From: Dioscorea cayenensis subsp. rotundata
Lineage: Eukaryota > Streptophyta > Magnoliopsida > Dioscoreales > Dioscoreaceae
Assembly: GCF_009730915.1 (NCBI RefSeq)
Contig: NC_052486.1
Span: forward strand, 19,249,589-19,313,588
Reading direction: 5' to 3'
DNA: 64,000 nt
Made by a program: the position numbers and the translations under genes. Within the stretch, counting starts at the first letter, position 1. Each line of letters starts with the position of its first letter. Below the pieces are notes generated by a model. The model did not search any database, had not been told where the DNA came from, and worked only from the letters and a program-made list of their open reading frames with translations. Positions 23,959-41,716 of this stretch are shown in pieces.

Positions 23959-25448
23959 TTACGACTGACTACTTGAATCGGCAATGTTGGGATAATTTAA
24001 GCGACTATGTCTTTCATTGCGACATAAATCACAATTTAAGCGACTATGAAAGATTCGAGTATCACGTACCAGATAAGGTCCATCATATGCTGGCTGGGTC
24101 TCAAGATCATCTATTGTCCCAGGAACAAACTGTTGCAACACTGATAGCCATCTTGGTAATTCATTGTAGGACTCCTCCCAATTGCCGAATGCTGCTTCAA
24201 CCGTTTTTTGCTTAGCTGTCCATACTTTCCTATATGTTGGTGTGTATCCGTATCGATTCTTGATCTCTGCTATTAAAATCGATATATTGATGCTTGGCTG
24301 CTATTGGACTAGTGCTTGTATTTGGCGACAAATCATGTTTGAATCCAGCTTCGAATGATCCTGCGAGATCATTGATGATGAACACGTGTGAGGCCCAGTG
24401 TACTTTGTAATTTCCCAAAGCTGTCTCCGCTTGCTGTAGGATGCGCGAACCCTCCAATTGCACCCATCGCCATATGACTTACATTTATCGGAGTATCGAG
24501 TTGGATCGGACTCGATAACTTTGTATTCGATGGATTTAAGTAAGCAGTAATGCTTAATTTCAGTCACAGCATCATCTTTACTTCGAAACCTCATGTCTAT
24601 ATGCAGATCTTTATTTGTCGTTGCTCCACTTAATGTGTCGGCATATAATAAAGGGTACTCCGTAAATTCTTGTGCGGACATTGCTTCCACATCAAGGGTC
24701 AGCATATGTGCTGGAGGCTCTATTGGTGCCATCGTGAAATTATGGCCGGTCATTGGAACGTCTTCAAGATTACATTCTTCTAACTGAATGTTATCAACAC
24801 TTGCTTCAGTGTCTTCCCCAAAGCTGTCACCATTGTTGTCGTCATCGTCTTTACTAGATCGCCCATACTAACTGAATTCAGTTTTATGAATATCATGAAA
24901 AGAATTTGTTCCGCCTTGTAGATGTTGTGAATTACTAAAATAAATATTGGCGGTGGATCATCTTGTGACCTCCACTCCGTAGAGAGCTATTCAGGTTCAT
25001 TAACTTGGCATGGTGATGAAATCCTCTCCCGTCTCATATTGCATTGAACTTTGCCATTTGGGGAGATTTGTTGTTGGGAAGGAGCACCCTCGAAAGTTGC
25101 AGTGTTGAACTCCACGTATAATTCAATAATGCCAATATCTGGATTTCTTTTGTGGTAGTCAAACATCATCTGAACATCTCGGTCATTACGTAATATGAAT
25201 GACCGATAGCAAATCTTACCGGATCCTGAAGAAATTGGGAGCCGGTATTTGATACATGAAACTCCTTGGTTGTCAGTAGTCTCAATACTTTCTTCAATGG
25301 ATCTCTTTAAATTTTCGTAAGAGATGTCGTCTTCAACATAAAAATATGATTGATCCTTTGACGAAAATATAATTGTGTCTTCACTAACAGTGATTGAACC
25401 ATTGTAGTAAACCAATACAAGTGAAGTCTCTGCCATTGTTGAAGACAA
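23959..25448 (-). pseudogene. Truncated mudrA-type transposase N-terminal half
   Basis: From 25448 (or an inner Met at 25436) the frame reads MAETSLVLVYYNGSITVSED, the start usual for one plant MULE group. After a gap it continues at 24753-24301 with the MuDR DNA-binding domain (DMRFRSKDDAVTEIKHYCLL, then CNWRVRASYSKRRQLWEI). Past a TAG stop (about 24283-24285) come the IAEIKNRYGYTPTYRKVWTA and WEESYNELPRWLSVL segments. It ends at YDGPYLVRDTRIFH, just where the DDE core should begin, so no catalytic residue remains. It converges on the PMD pseudogene with a ~235-bp gap. Confidence 0.83.
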
Positions 25449-25559
25449 GAAGAAGAAGTATGGGTGAGTGAGTTGATAGAGAGTAAATAGTGTGCAAGAG
25501 TGAAAATGGGCTACTAATGTTGGTTTATATAAAGAGCTCGAATTTTGAAAATTTCATTT

Positions 25560-26510
25560 ATGAACATTGCGAGTTCTGACCAGTCCCTAATTCATCGATT
25601 AGTGCGAGGGTTTCGACCAACCTACTTTGTGCTAAGTAATCGATCAGTGCGAGTTTGATCGTCCTACTTTGTCCTAATCACTGAGTGGTGTAAGTTTGGC
25701 CAACATACTTTGTGCTGACTGGTGTAGATTTGACTGTCCTACTTTGTATCAATCACTGAGTGGTGCAGGTTTGACCGGCATACTTTGTGCTTACTAGTGC
25801 AGGTTTGACTGTCCTACTTTGTGCTAATCACTTAGTGGTGCAGGTTTGACTGGTGTATTTTGTGCTAATCATTGGGCGGTGCAGCTTTAACCGATCTATT
25901 TTATACTAATTACTGACTGGTGCAGATTTGACCGACCTACTTTGTGCTAAGAATTTGACCAGTGCAGGTTTGACCGTCTTACTTTGTGTTAATTACTGAC
26001 CGGTGTAGGTTTGACCGATATACTTTGTACTAATTACTGACAAGTGCAAGTTTGACTGTCCTACTTTGTGCTAATTACTGATCGGTGCAGATTTGATCAA
26101 CTTACGTTGAACTAAATACTGACCGGTGCAGGTTTGACCAATGTACTTTGTGCTAATCACTAACTGGTGCAGGTTTGACCGTCATACTTTATCTTAATTA
26201 ATTACCGATACAAGTTTGACTAAACTACTTTGTACTAATTACTGACCGGTGCAGGTTTAACCGACCTACTTTGTACTAATTATTTACCGGTGCAGGTTTC
26301 ACCGACTTACTTTGTGGTAAGTATTGACCGGTGCACTTTTTATTGTCCTACTTTGTGGTAATTATTAACCGGTGCAGGTTTGACAATCCTAATTTGTGCT
26401 AATTATTAACATTGTAGGTTTGATCGGCCTACTTTATACTAAGTACTTACCGTTGTAGATTTAACCATCCTATTTTATACTAATTAATTACCAGTGCAAC
26501 TTTTATCGTT
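25560..26510. repeat. Minisatellite, ~41-bp period, about 22 copies
   Basis: Units resemble CTGACCGGTGCAGGTTTGAC followed by CGNCCTACTTTGTGCTAATTA. TACTTTGT anchors fall at 25623, 25665, 25706, 25740, 25781, 25815, 25856 and so on, mostly 41-42 bases apart, with some 34-base units. The array lies between the start of the mudrA fragment and the right terminal repeat, in the position of the transposase promoter or leader. Confidence 0.88.
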
Positions 26511-26639
26511 TTATTTCTGATATTTTTCGGGATTCGTAGTTTTTTTTAAAATAAAACTTTAAAATATATATATCAACAATTATTTTTTTAATTAAAAAAT
26601 TAATTATATAAAAAGAATATCTTTAAAGAGTTTTTGTTT

Positions 26640-26922
26640 AAATTAAAAAAAATTGGGAAAACGGGAGTTCATCTCCGTTTTCATTTTTTTACTAAAAACA
26701 TCACAAGATTTTGAAAACTGGAGAATTTCTCCCGTTTTCAAAATTTTTTAATTAAAAAAAATGAAAACTGGAGAAATTCTCTCGTTTCTATATTTTAAAA
26801 TAAAAAAAAGCTCAAAACGGAGAAAGTTTTCCCATTTTCCACCGGCGTGCGTATTTTGGTATATAATTTTAAATATGCGTAATTTAGTAAATATTTTTTT
26901 GTATTATTTAAAAAAAAACCCA
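26640..26922 (-). repeat. Right terminal inverted repeat of the PMD-carrying MULE
   Basis: Inverted copy of 18867-19112. Read inward it has ATATTTACTAAATTACGCAT, GGTGGAAAATGGGAAAACTT and several GAGAAATTCTC modules. It is slightly longer than the left arm because one such module is added. Confidence 0.85.
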
Positions 26923-27189
26923 AAAAATTTTCCTCTTCACCCTTTATGCTACATGAAACAATTTGATTAAGCTCTTAAATTAGTCTCAACTATTTAATAA
27001 ATTGTCTGGCTCCCATCAAATTTTTTCAATATTTTATTATTATTATTATTTTTGTAATATAGATAAGTCTTTCTAAATACACATATTGGAAAAAAAAAAT
27101 CAAATTCTCAATCTCTCACATAGAGTCAAGTGCCTTACCTGCTCATCAATCGATATGGTGGCTTAAACAAAAAAAAAGTTATCTCTATA

Positions 27190-27471
27190 CTCACTCCATT
27201 TTTTATTAATTGCTATATTTGGTGGAAAAAAATTTCAATTTACTTGTTATATTTAAATGTTTTATAAGCATTTATTATTATTATTTTCCAATTTTGCTCT
27301 TCTCCTTGTTTAAAAAGATATGTGCACATTAATGGGAGTAAACAACTTTAAAGGTAAAAATGTCTTATCATATAGTATTTTTTTTTTTAATTTTAAAAAT
27401 TTTAATAATAATCTTAATACTTGTCCAAAGGTTATACGTGAGTCGTGACAATTAAAATAAAGTGGAGGGAG
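27190..27471. mobile_element. Stowaway-type MITE (Tc1/Mariner), 282 bp
   Basis: TA dinucleotides (27188-27189 and 27472-27473) flank ends CTCACTCCATTTTTTATTAA and, inward from the right, CTCCCTCCACTTTATTTTAA, the Stowaway consensus. No coding sequence. It lies about 170 bp upstream of the D-ribulose kinase start codon and may be within its promoter. Confidence 0.85.
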
Positions 27472-27643
27472 TATATGATAAACCAAAAGTTTTTCAGGGG
27501 TATTTGAGCAAAATTCCAAAACATGGAAAATTGTGAGGCTGAAACCAAAAGCTCATCGTCCTCATCTCTCTAACAATACGAACCGCGAACGTGAGAAACG
27601 TAACAACACTTGAGAGAAGCTCGAGAGCATCATCAGCTCAACA

Positions 27644-33939
<6,296 letters not shown>

Positions 33940-35986
33940 AACATTGAATGATGCTTCGATGATTTATTTAACTGTTATTATGTTGAATTTTAAATAGTCA
34001 ACAAGTTGAAATGGTTGAGGTTGTGATGGAAATTCATTTTTTTCAATTTCTATTATGATGTTATCCATAGTTATGATATTGCTCTGTAACATTCTATTGC
34101 AACTTCAATGGAATTTGTCTTCGTTTGATACTAATCATTAGTCTTGATACTTAATTTGAATGTGAATTATCTGAGGGACAATGTTAGGTAAATTAAGGCG
34201 TTGATTTGGTCAGTTATATACCTCTTTTCTAGTTTTATTTTATTTTATTTCTCCTCCGGACAGCACAAGCAAAGTTATTTGCTTAATACTGTTCATTAAG
34301 TTATTTTGTGAAAGATTTTCAGCTTGCCTTCGTTTTTCTAAAATGAGTTGTTAAGGGCGCTAAGAAAGACAAAGCAGGCACAAATCTCTATGGAGTAAAA
34401 CAAATGGGTATATGATTTGCGCATATAAAGACACTGGGACTACTCACACACAATCATTACTCTCTCATAAATATGTCTTCACTATTAATTTAACCTATTA
34501 TTATCTGTGAAAAATTTTAATGGACCCAATTAATCAATTATCAATACACTACTTGTTTTTTTTTTTGGCTAACTCCCAAACTTGAGAGTAACTAAACCTT
34601 GCTTACTTAAAGTTAAATAAAATTAAAAATGTACCTAAAATATATTATATCAATATGAAATAGAATATATTAATATTATATATTTAAACTAGCTTGTCAA
34701 AGAATAACTGAATCAAAATTAATTGTCATCCTGTTGGGCATTGGTAAAAGAGGAAAACTGATTGGTTTTGTATAGTTTCCAACCCAATAATTCAATGGTT
34801 GGTAGGGGCTAAACAATAGGCTCTCTATCTAAGGCTCAAAAGCTCATTGGAAAGACAAAAGCAACATTTTAAATGTCTAAACATTATCTAGCAATCAACC
34901 AACTAGCACCGCTTAAAATGGTTTCACTGTTTCATCATTCTCATTAACGCTCTACTGACAAACAAGATTTTGTGATCTCAGGGTAACAATATATTCATTA
35001 ATTATATGTATAATTTGAACTTCTAGAAATAATTTCCAAGAAATTCATCATGCCATAACATGAAATTATAATTATTTGGAAATGAATTAAAGATATTATG
35101 TGGTCATACACAGCTTGCTTATGAGGACATACAACTTTAAAATTTTAGGAGCAAAAAACTTGTTTCCAATATTAATGTTTATTTAATAATTTCAAAATTT
35201 CTTCAACCTCACCAAAATTTGTGATGCATCAATTGCTTTTTAGTTTATTAGTACAATCTTTTATGTAAGAGGTTGGTTTTGAAAAGAATTCAAAATTACA
35301 AGAGTTTTTATTTAAAAATAATTCAAACAAATATTAAAAAAATATATAAAAAATATAAAATATAAAAAGAGCTGAAACATGACATTTGCATAATAACAAT
35401 ATCAATTTTTAGAATCATAAAAAATAATTTAAAAAACTTTAAAGCTAATGATTGGAATAAGAAAATTCTAAAGCCATTTCTCTTTGAGCTATAAATAAGT
35501 TGTATGTGTGCTATTTTGTCACGTTATTAAAAAAATTCTAAAAATATTAAATTTTCACATCTCACAATTTTGTAAATTTCGGGATGGGTTAAACTTTTGA
35601 AATAAACTTTTAAAAATTATTTTAAGAAACAACAGCTCCATGACAGATAACATTAATAAGGAGATTAAAAAACTACTTAACAAAGTTCCAATTTTATTAT
35701 TTTATATTTAAAAAAAGTTAAAAGCCTCAACTTTAGACTTTTTTTTTTTTAAAAAATTTTTTTTTAGTAACTTGATTTCACGTGGATATAAAGAAAAGCA
35801 GAACATTATGAATGGTTCTGAGGGGAATGAATCCAAGCATTGAATGAGAAGCCAGTTTAAAGATCCCACTGATGTGATATGCTCCCTATCCATTCCCATC
35901 AACACTCACTGCACTTCCTTCTTGCCTTTTGTTCCATTTAATGTGCTTCTCTATAAGTACTACCAATAGACACAAGCTTGTCAACT
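33940..35986. other. Intergenic region and probable MCT-like gene promoter
   Basis: The first few hundred bases probably hold the kinase 3' UTR. The rest is AT-rich without coding frames. A TATA-like TCTATAAGTAC at 35950-35960 lies 27 bases before the MCT-like start codon, which would leave a very short leader. Confidence 0.4.
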
Positions 35987-36930
35987 ATGGCTCCTCTTAA
36001 TCCCAATGCTCCTGTTTATTTCCCTACTTTATCACCTTCATCTAATATCACCTTCTTTCATGCCTCTGTGAACAGACAGTGTAGAAATAATTCCAAGCTT
36101 AAGGGCCAGCATAAGCCACAAGATGATCTTGAGTTGTTCCATTTTAAAGATGATCATAAAGATGATGAGAAGAGAACTACTGTTATGATAAAGAACCTCC
36201 CCAACAAACTCATGTATATATATATATATATCTATACAAATATATATACATATTAGCATGTCCTATCTATTGTTTCATTTTCTTATTAATTATATTACAC
36301 TTGGCAGGAAGAGTACTTTGTTGAAGATGTTGGATGATCATTGTGCTCAAGAGAACAAGGTTATTGAAGAGAACTCAACAACAGCCTCTGAGTTCAACTT
36401 CCTCTACCTCCCTATAGACTTCAAGTATATATATATATATATATATGTCTTTTTTTCATGTTTCTTTTATAAGATCCGAGTTTAAATATTTTGCATTGAA
36501 TGAATTAATGGACAGGAGTGGGAGTAACTTGGGGTATGCTTTTGTGAACTTCACCAGTGCAAAGGCAGCTCGTAGGTTTCACCATGCATTCCATAATAAA
36601 AGTTGGAATCAATTGCATGGTTCTCTGAAGATTTGTGAGGTTACGTATGCGAGGATTCAGGTCTTGTTTATGTTTTTCTGATCTTGTTATGTTGCATCTT
36701 AAACCTTCTATTTTTATATCTAGTTAAAATTGTTTGTTCATGTGTGTGTGATATGGAGGAACAACTCTTCTGATTATTTGCAGGGACTTCCAGCGCTTCA
36801 GAAACGTTTCAAGAATTCAGTTTTCATTTGTGATAATGAAGACTACCTCCCTGTTTACTTCAATCCAAGTCGGAATGGTTCTTGTGATTCAAAGCAGCAC
36901 TTTATTGGGAGAAAAATCATGAAACTCTAG
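35987..36930 (+). CDS. MEI2 C-terminal RRM-only-like (MCT) RNA-binding protein, four exons
   Basis: Exons 35987-36213, 36308-36424, 36516-36660 and 36784-36930 join in phase to give 211 aa. After a polar 60-residue N-terminus the MEI2-type third RRM (RRM_2) begins with TTVMIKNLPNKLM, RNP2 being MIKNLP (67-72). It continues with LLKMLDDHC, EFNFLYLPIDF, the RNP1-like GYAFVNF (121-127), FHNKSW, and KICEVTYARIQGLPAL to EDYLPVYFNPSRNG. Full MEI2-like proteins are several times longer and carry two further RRMs. Plant MCT proteins consist of this RRM alone, which fits here. The role is presumably RNA binding; targets are unknown. Introns 1 and 2 both start at GTATAT followed directly by (TA)n. Confidence 0.9.
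36214..36447 (+). repeat. (TA)n tracts abutting two splice donors of the MCT-like gene
   Basis: TA runs begin at the donor GT itself in intron 1 (from 36214) and intron 2 (36425-36447). The exon 2 sequence lies between them. Confidence 0.85.
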
Positions 36931-38690
36931 ACAATATATATATAAAATATAAAAATAGGTTATGAGTGTTTGGTGTGGTGAAGGTGGGAAGTCAGTCAGG
37001 AGGACATGGCCTTAATTTGGAGGTGATAGCCTTGAGAACAAGTACTGCATATTTCCCTTGCTGTTACTGTTGATAACTTTTCAAAGGAATGATTTGACTT
37101 GTAGACGTGACCATAAGACTGTTTATCTAAGGGTAATGAATATGGTGTAAACAGTGTGTTTTCACTAGTTCTTGCACTGTACTGTGTTTTATTTAAATAA
37201 AAAAGAGGATGTTCTCTCAATTATTGTTGTGTTTTAAGCAGTGAGTTTGATGCAACTTTTATGCTGCAGATGTCCTAAGCTTTTCTTTCATGTTACAGCG
37301 CTATAGCTTCAGTGTTTTCAATGTCAGGCATGAGGGGGAGGGAATTATCACCCTACTCTATAATATATATATATATATATTTAATTAAGTGCATATGCAT
37401 GAGTTTATGTCATATAGAAATTTCTGAAGTACTGAAAGGGTCTTCATAAACGTTTAGTAAACATAAAGTCAAAAGATGAGAGAGAAATTGGATGTCCTGA
37501 TTAGAAATAAATACATCAAGGATTTTGTTTAATCTGGTTTTGCATGTCCCTTGACGTTGTGGATCGATAGTAATAGTTATTGCTATTATTTACAATCGGC
37601 TACTCTACTTTTATGCCCCAGATAACATTAAACAGCTGCAAAACGATGTGAAGTTAGTTTGGTTATCCTAATGAGAAGAATGGGCAAATTGTAACTCATG
37701 TTAATTATATCTTAGTAAGTAAAAGGGTTAAAAATATTTTGTGTTCCTTCGCGTGGTATATCTTCAGAATATATTGTGTTCCTCTTCTCAAAGATAAGAT
37801 GGAAACCATGAATAATGAAATAACATGACCTGACAAAAGCATACATTAATTGAAATATCTTTGTATCAAAGCATGTTAAGAATAAGTTTACATCTAGTGT
37901 GATTGGTTATGTTAAAAAGAAATTGCTAGAAAGATTTATATATCAAATCATTATTAGTTGGAAATAATATCTATAATTTGATAATAATATTATAAAATTT
38001 TCAATATTATTAAAAATATTTTATATTATTATTAATTAATAATAATTGATGTTAGATTCAGTCTCAATATAACAACATTTCAATAATTGAGTTTATTTAA
38101 TATATATTTTTTCCTTCTTTTTTGTCTTCTCCATTGGTAGTTTTATTCTCATATGCATTTATTAGATTATTTAGGGAAAATAAATTTGAGGCCCGTTGAC
38201 ATGTGCAAGAGAATATAAAGATCTATGATTTTTGGATTAATACCTATACAAGGCCTACAGAATTTTGCCTTTTTTTTTACTTTCAATAATATCCAGACTG
38301 CCTGATTATTATGTTTTAGGCGAGAAAATGACATTTTTATGAAATAACCTCATATTGTCCAATTTCCTTTTTTGAATTTTCCTCAACTAGCAACTACTTG
38401 ATAGGGCTGATAATAATTAATGATAAGCTCCAACTTTGCCCAACAAGGTTTTAGTATCAAGCCTCATTAATGTAGCTGATTTAATGAGGTTGATCACAAC
38501 AAGAAATCATGCAACATTGTAATAACTAACTAGTGAGATGAAGATTGTCGTAGTTTTGTTTTGTCTTGTTTTTTGTTTTGTTTTTTTTTTTTACGTAGTG
38601 GCACTATATATCCACTTGATGAGGAGAGCTATTTTCTTAACAGAAGTAACTTAGTATTTAGATTGCTTACAATTTTATGTTTGGCAAAAA
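36931..38690. other. Intergenic spacer downstream of the MCT-like gene
   Basis: Probable 3' UTR to about 37250, then AT-rich DNA with a (TA)n tract near 37363-37380. No coding frame or element ends recognised. Confidence 0.5.
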
Positions 38691-39418
38691 TTTTCTTTTA
38701 TATTTGTAACAATTACATTTCCTATAGTATTTAGTATGGATGCTTATTTGCTTAGTGAGAGTGACTTGCTACTTACCAATGCTCACACTACATGTTTGAC
38801 TAAAGGGCTTCCCAACTGCTTATATGATAATATATTCCCAATATGAATGTTTAGTTAATTAATAAGAGTGACTTGCTTCTTACATATTTTACACTATGAG
38901 TTTGACTAAGAGCTAGACTTTCTAGTTATTTGTAACAATATATCCTCCTTTGTATGAATGTCTATCCTTTTAGCAAGAGTGACTTGCTATTCATATATTT
39001 CACATTATGTGCTAACTAAGAGATTTCTAGTTACTTGTAACAAAACATTCACTTAAGATAGATGTCAATCGGCTAAACTAAGAATGACCTGCTATTTATA
39101 CATTTCACACAAAGTGTATAACTAAGAGATTTCTCCAATAATTATAACAATACACTCCCTTTGTACATATGCCTATCAGCTTCGCGACAGTAACTTTCTA
39201 TTTATATATTTTGTTCTATGTGTTTAACCAATTGTCTTCTCATCTACTGTTAGAGTGGATCTTTATCTGCTCAGCTGGAATGATTTGCTATTTACATATT
39301 TCACACTGGATGTTTAATTAAGAGAATTTCCCAAATACTTTTAACAATATATTCCCCTCAATGTGGATGCCTATTTGCTCAGCAAGGGAGATCTGGCTAC
39401 CTATGAGTGCTACACTAT
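38690..39418 (+). repeat. Degenerate ~105-bp tandem array, left part
   Basis: Seven units share GAGTGACTTGCT(A/T), CATATTTCACACTATG, TTTGACTAAGAGATTTC and GTAACAATATATTCC. The GTGACTTGCT anchor occurs at 38759, 38876, 38977, 39082, 39188, 39278 and 39386, spaced 91-117 bp. The last unit is interrupted by the Harbinger element and resumes at 48998. Confidence 0.82.
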
Positions 39419-40198
39419 GGGTGTGTTTGGTTAGGAAGTGAGTGACCGAAGTGGGGGAAGTCTGAAAACATCACTTCAATGAAAGTGTGAATTTCAGTCA
39501 GAAGTCTTGACTTCCATGTGTTTGGTTGAGAGGGAAATCTCCATTTCAGTAACCACTTCAGGTGTTTGGATGGTGGAAATAAAAACCTGGAATACATCAC
39601 TTCAGTAGTTTTTTGTGTTTGGTAACACCGAAGTGGGGTTATGAACACCACTTCGGTATAGAGGTGAGGTTACCCCATATTTGTTATATAGGTTAATTTT
39701 TATTCATATAACATTTGCCTATTAACATATTTAAATGATAAATTTGGTTATTTTTATTAATACATTTTTAATTGAATTAATTTTGTTTGTTTTCTTATAA
39801 CCCATAATTAAGGCATGTATTACTGTATAAGACTTATACTTTTCTAATTTTTTTTTTAACATTATGATCTTTAAATTATAATTGCTTTCAAATAAATTTT
39901 TTCTAAGTACAAGTTATATATCCAGTTTTGTAAAATATCACCAACTTAAATATATATAATAAATTTACATATGGTGATGAAAAAAAAAAATACTTGCATT
40001 ATATCCTGTAGATTTGTAAGAAAATAAACCAATCCTTAATTATCATCTTTGAAACTTTTCTTTATATTTTTCAATCACCCATACATTACTATGCACCAAG
40101 ACAAAAAAAAATCAACATTATCATGAACTAACCCATAAAAATTAAAAGAAAAATAGAACCAAAAGATTTCAGGCCACACTCAAAACATTTCATGTACG

Positions 40199-40507
40199 AT
40201 GATAGACTGGATTGTGCATGAAAATGGGAATGGACACGTGAGTGTATGCATGAAAGATCCATTGAACTGGAAGGTGGCAGCAGAGAGCATGTCAGGAAGT
40301 CATCTTGATGAAGTTAAGAAGATGGTGGAGGAGTTTAGAACACCTGTTGTTAAACTTGAGGGTGCTTCTCTTAAGATAGCTCAGGTGGCAATGGTGGCAG
40401 CCGCCGGTGAGAAGGTGGTGACGGTGGAGCTTTTGGATGAGGCACGACCAAGAGTCAAGGCAAGCAGTGATTGGGTTATGGATAGCATGAACAAGGGTAC
40501 TGATAGT
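40199..40507 (+). pseudogene. PAL: Captured phenylalanine ammonia-lyase (PAL) N-terminal fragment
   Basis: An open frame of 103 codons reads like the start of plant [55 protein letters not shown] and [17 protein letters not shown]. Homology stops abruptly after GTDS, where PAL continues YGVTTGFG. A further 21 unrelated codons (LLLCFLAAQ onward) lead to a stop at 40573. The fragment lies inside exon 1 of PAL, before its conserved intron and before the Ala-Ser-Gly triad that forms the MIO group, so it cannot be catalytic. It sits in the Harbinger element, antisense to the element's two genes. The absence of stops suggests recent capture or selection. Confidence 0.9.
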
Positions 40508-40518
40508 TTGTTGCTGTG

Positions 40519-40559
40519 TTTTTTAGCAGCACAACAACAAACTGCTGTGCTGCTAAAAA
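40519..40559. repeat. Perfect hairpin at the 3' junction of the PAL fragment
   Basis: TTTTTAGCAGCACA and TGTGCTGCTAAAAA pair as a 14-bp stem around a ~12-base loop, starting 12 bases after PAL homology ends. It is followed by a direct repeat TAAAAAGCCATACAAATT at about 40553 and 40608. Confidence 0.8.
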
Positions 40560-40599
40560 GCCATACAAATTAAGAAAATACGAAATTCAGAACATACAT

Positions 40600-41710
40600 A
40601 CTTCACTAAAAAGCCATACAAATTCAGTATGATCAATCATTTGTTCAAATAGTTACCAAACAGATGGTGCGTGAAAACATACAGACATAACAATTTGTAT
40701 CTATCAATACATGCACCCAGCAATGTCTTGCTTTCAAAAGTTTTGCGACAACAATAAAAGCACTGTGAACCCAGTTTTCCAGCCTTAGATTTTTGAATAG
40801 AACATATAATAAGCACTACAACAACTGTATTTGTAGTATCTCAATGGAACCCATCCACATGCCTCATAAACATCTCCTACAAGTGTAATTGCAATTAAAA
40901 TCAGATAATATCCAAAATAAAACATATAATAAGCACTACAACAACACACACATCTATATATGTACCTGCAAAACTTCAGTATCACAATCTGCAATGTCTC
41001 TCATGAAATCCATTACTGCTAGCCAAATATCTGCTTACATGTCTGCCTTGTGTCCGAAGCAAGTCCTGTCTTCTTGGCATGGCTTAGGTAATAGCAAGAG
41101 TGACAATATGCACATTCATTGGCATTGTAGTTTATGTAAAAACAACCGAAGCGACTACAAACTATACAAGGTGGCTGCAATGGTGGCAGCACGTGCCTCC
41201 TAATTGCCTCGCCACACTTATATAATTCAATTTAAAAAAAAAATATTCATATAAACAAATAGGCCCATACATTTAGAAACGGGAAAACGCATAGGGAACC
41301 AATTACCAAATGAGATACGCAATGGCTGCAAAAGATTGACTGGGAAACTGCCAGTCATTTTGCCCCGCCAGCGCCCCAATCTGGTTTTTGTCCCATAAAA
41401 CGCGAGTGTGCCTCAGTGCAATGTCACACTTTGCCTTTCATCATTGCCATTATACCATAACCTGAAATACGAACAAAAACAAAAGAAAGATAGCCATGTT
41501 AGTAACAAACACACAAATATCCAAACCTGGCATAGCAACAGAAAAACAACTAGGTCTCGACAACATACAAATGTCAACAACATGAAATGCATAACGGATG
41601 CAACGACAGCAAGATATCACATGCTGGGTCACCCCATAACAAAACATGAGTCAGTTATGATGCATGAAATGCAGGGACATGCAATGAAATAAGTAGGTAG
41701 AATAAGCAGG
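40600..41710. other. Harbinger internal spacer and 3' region of the Myb-like gene
   Basis: No protein family recognised. The segment AACATATAATAAGCACTACAACAAC occurs at about 40802 and 40921. A GC-richer stretch at 41000-41400 has no convincing frame. Confidence 0.45.
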
Positions 41711-41716
41711 ATCTGG

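Larger units (their letters stand above)
18867..26922. mobile_element. MULE carrying a plant-mobile-domain gene and truncated mudrA, 8,056 bp
   Basis: Long imperfect terminal inverted repeats (18867-19112 and 26640-26922) are flanked by the 9-bp direct repeat AAAAATTTT (18858-18866 and 26923-26931). The ends read GGCTTTTTTTTAAATATTAC and, inward from the right, TGGGTTTTTTTTTAAATAAT. Inside are a PMD pseudogene (+) and a mudrA fragment (-) converging on 23.7-24.0 kb, plus a fold-back element, a Harbinger/Tourist-type element, an AT-rich array and a minisatellite. MULEs carrying PMD genes are known in angiosperms. The catalytic transposase domain is missing, so the copy depends on other elements. 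Confidence 0.88.

Noticed and set aside
25560..26510. Regularly spaced repeats considered as a CRISPR-like array
   Set aside because: The period is a continuous 41-bp tandem unit without unique spacers, within a plant transposon; it is a minisatellite.
41408..41692. Plus-strand frame downstream of the Myb-like gene
   Set aside because: No family resemblance, opposite to the element's genes, and composed of AC-rich low-complexity sequence.
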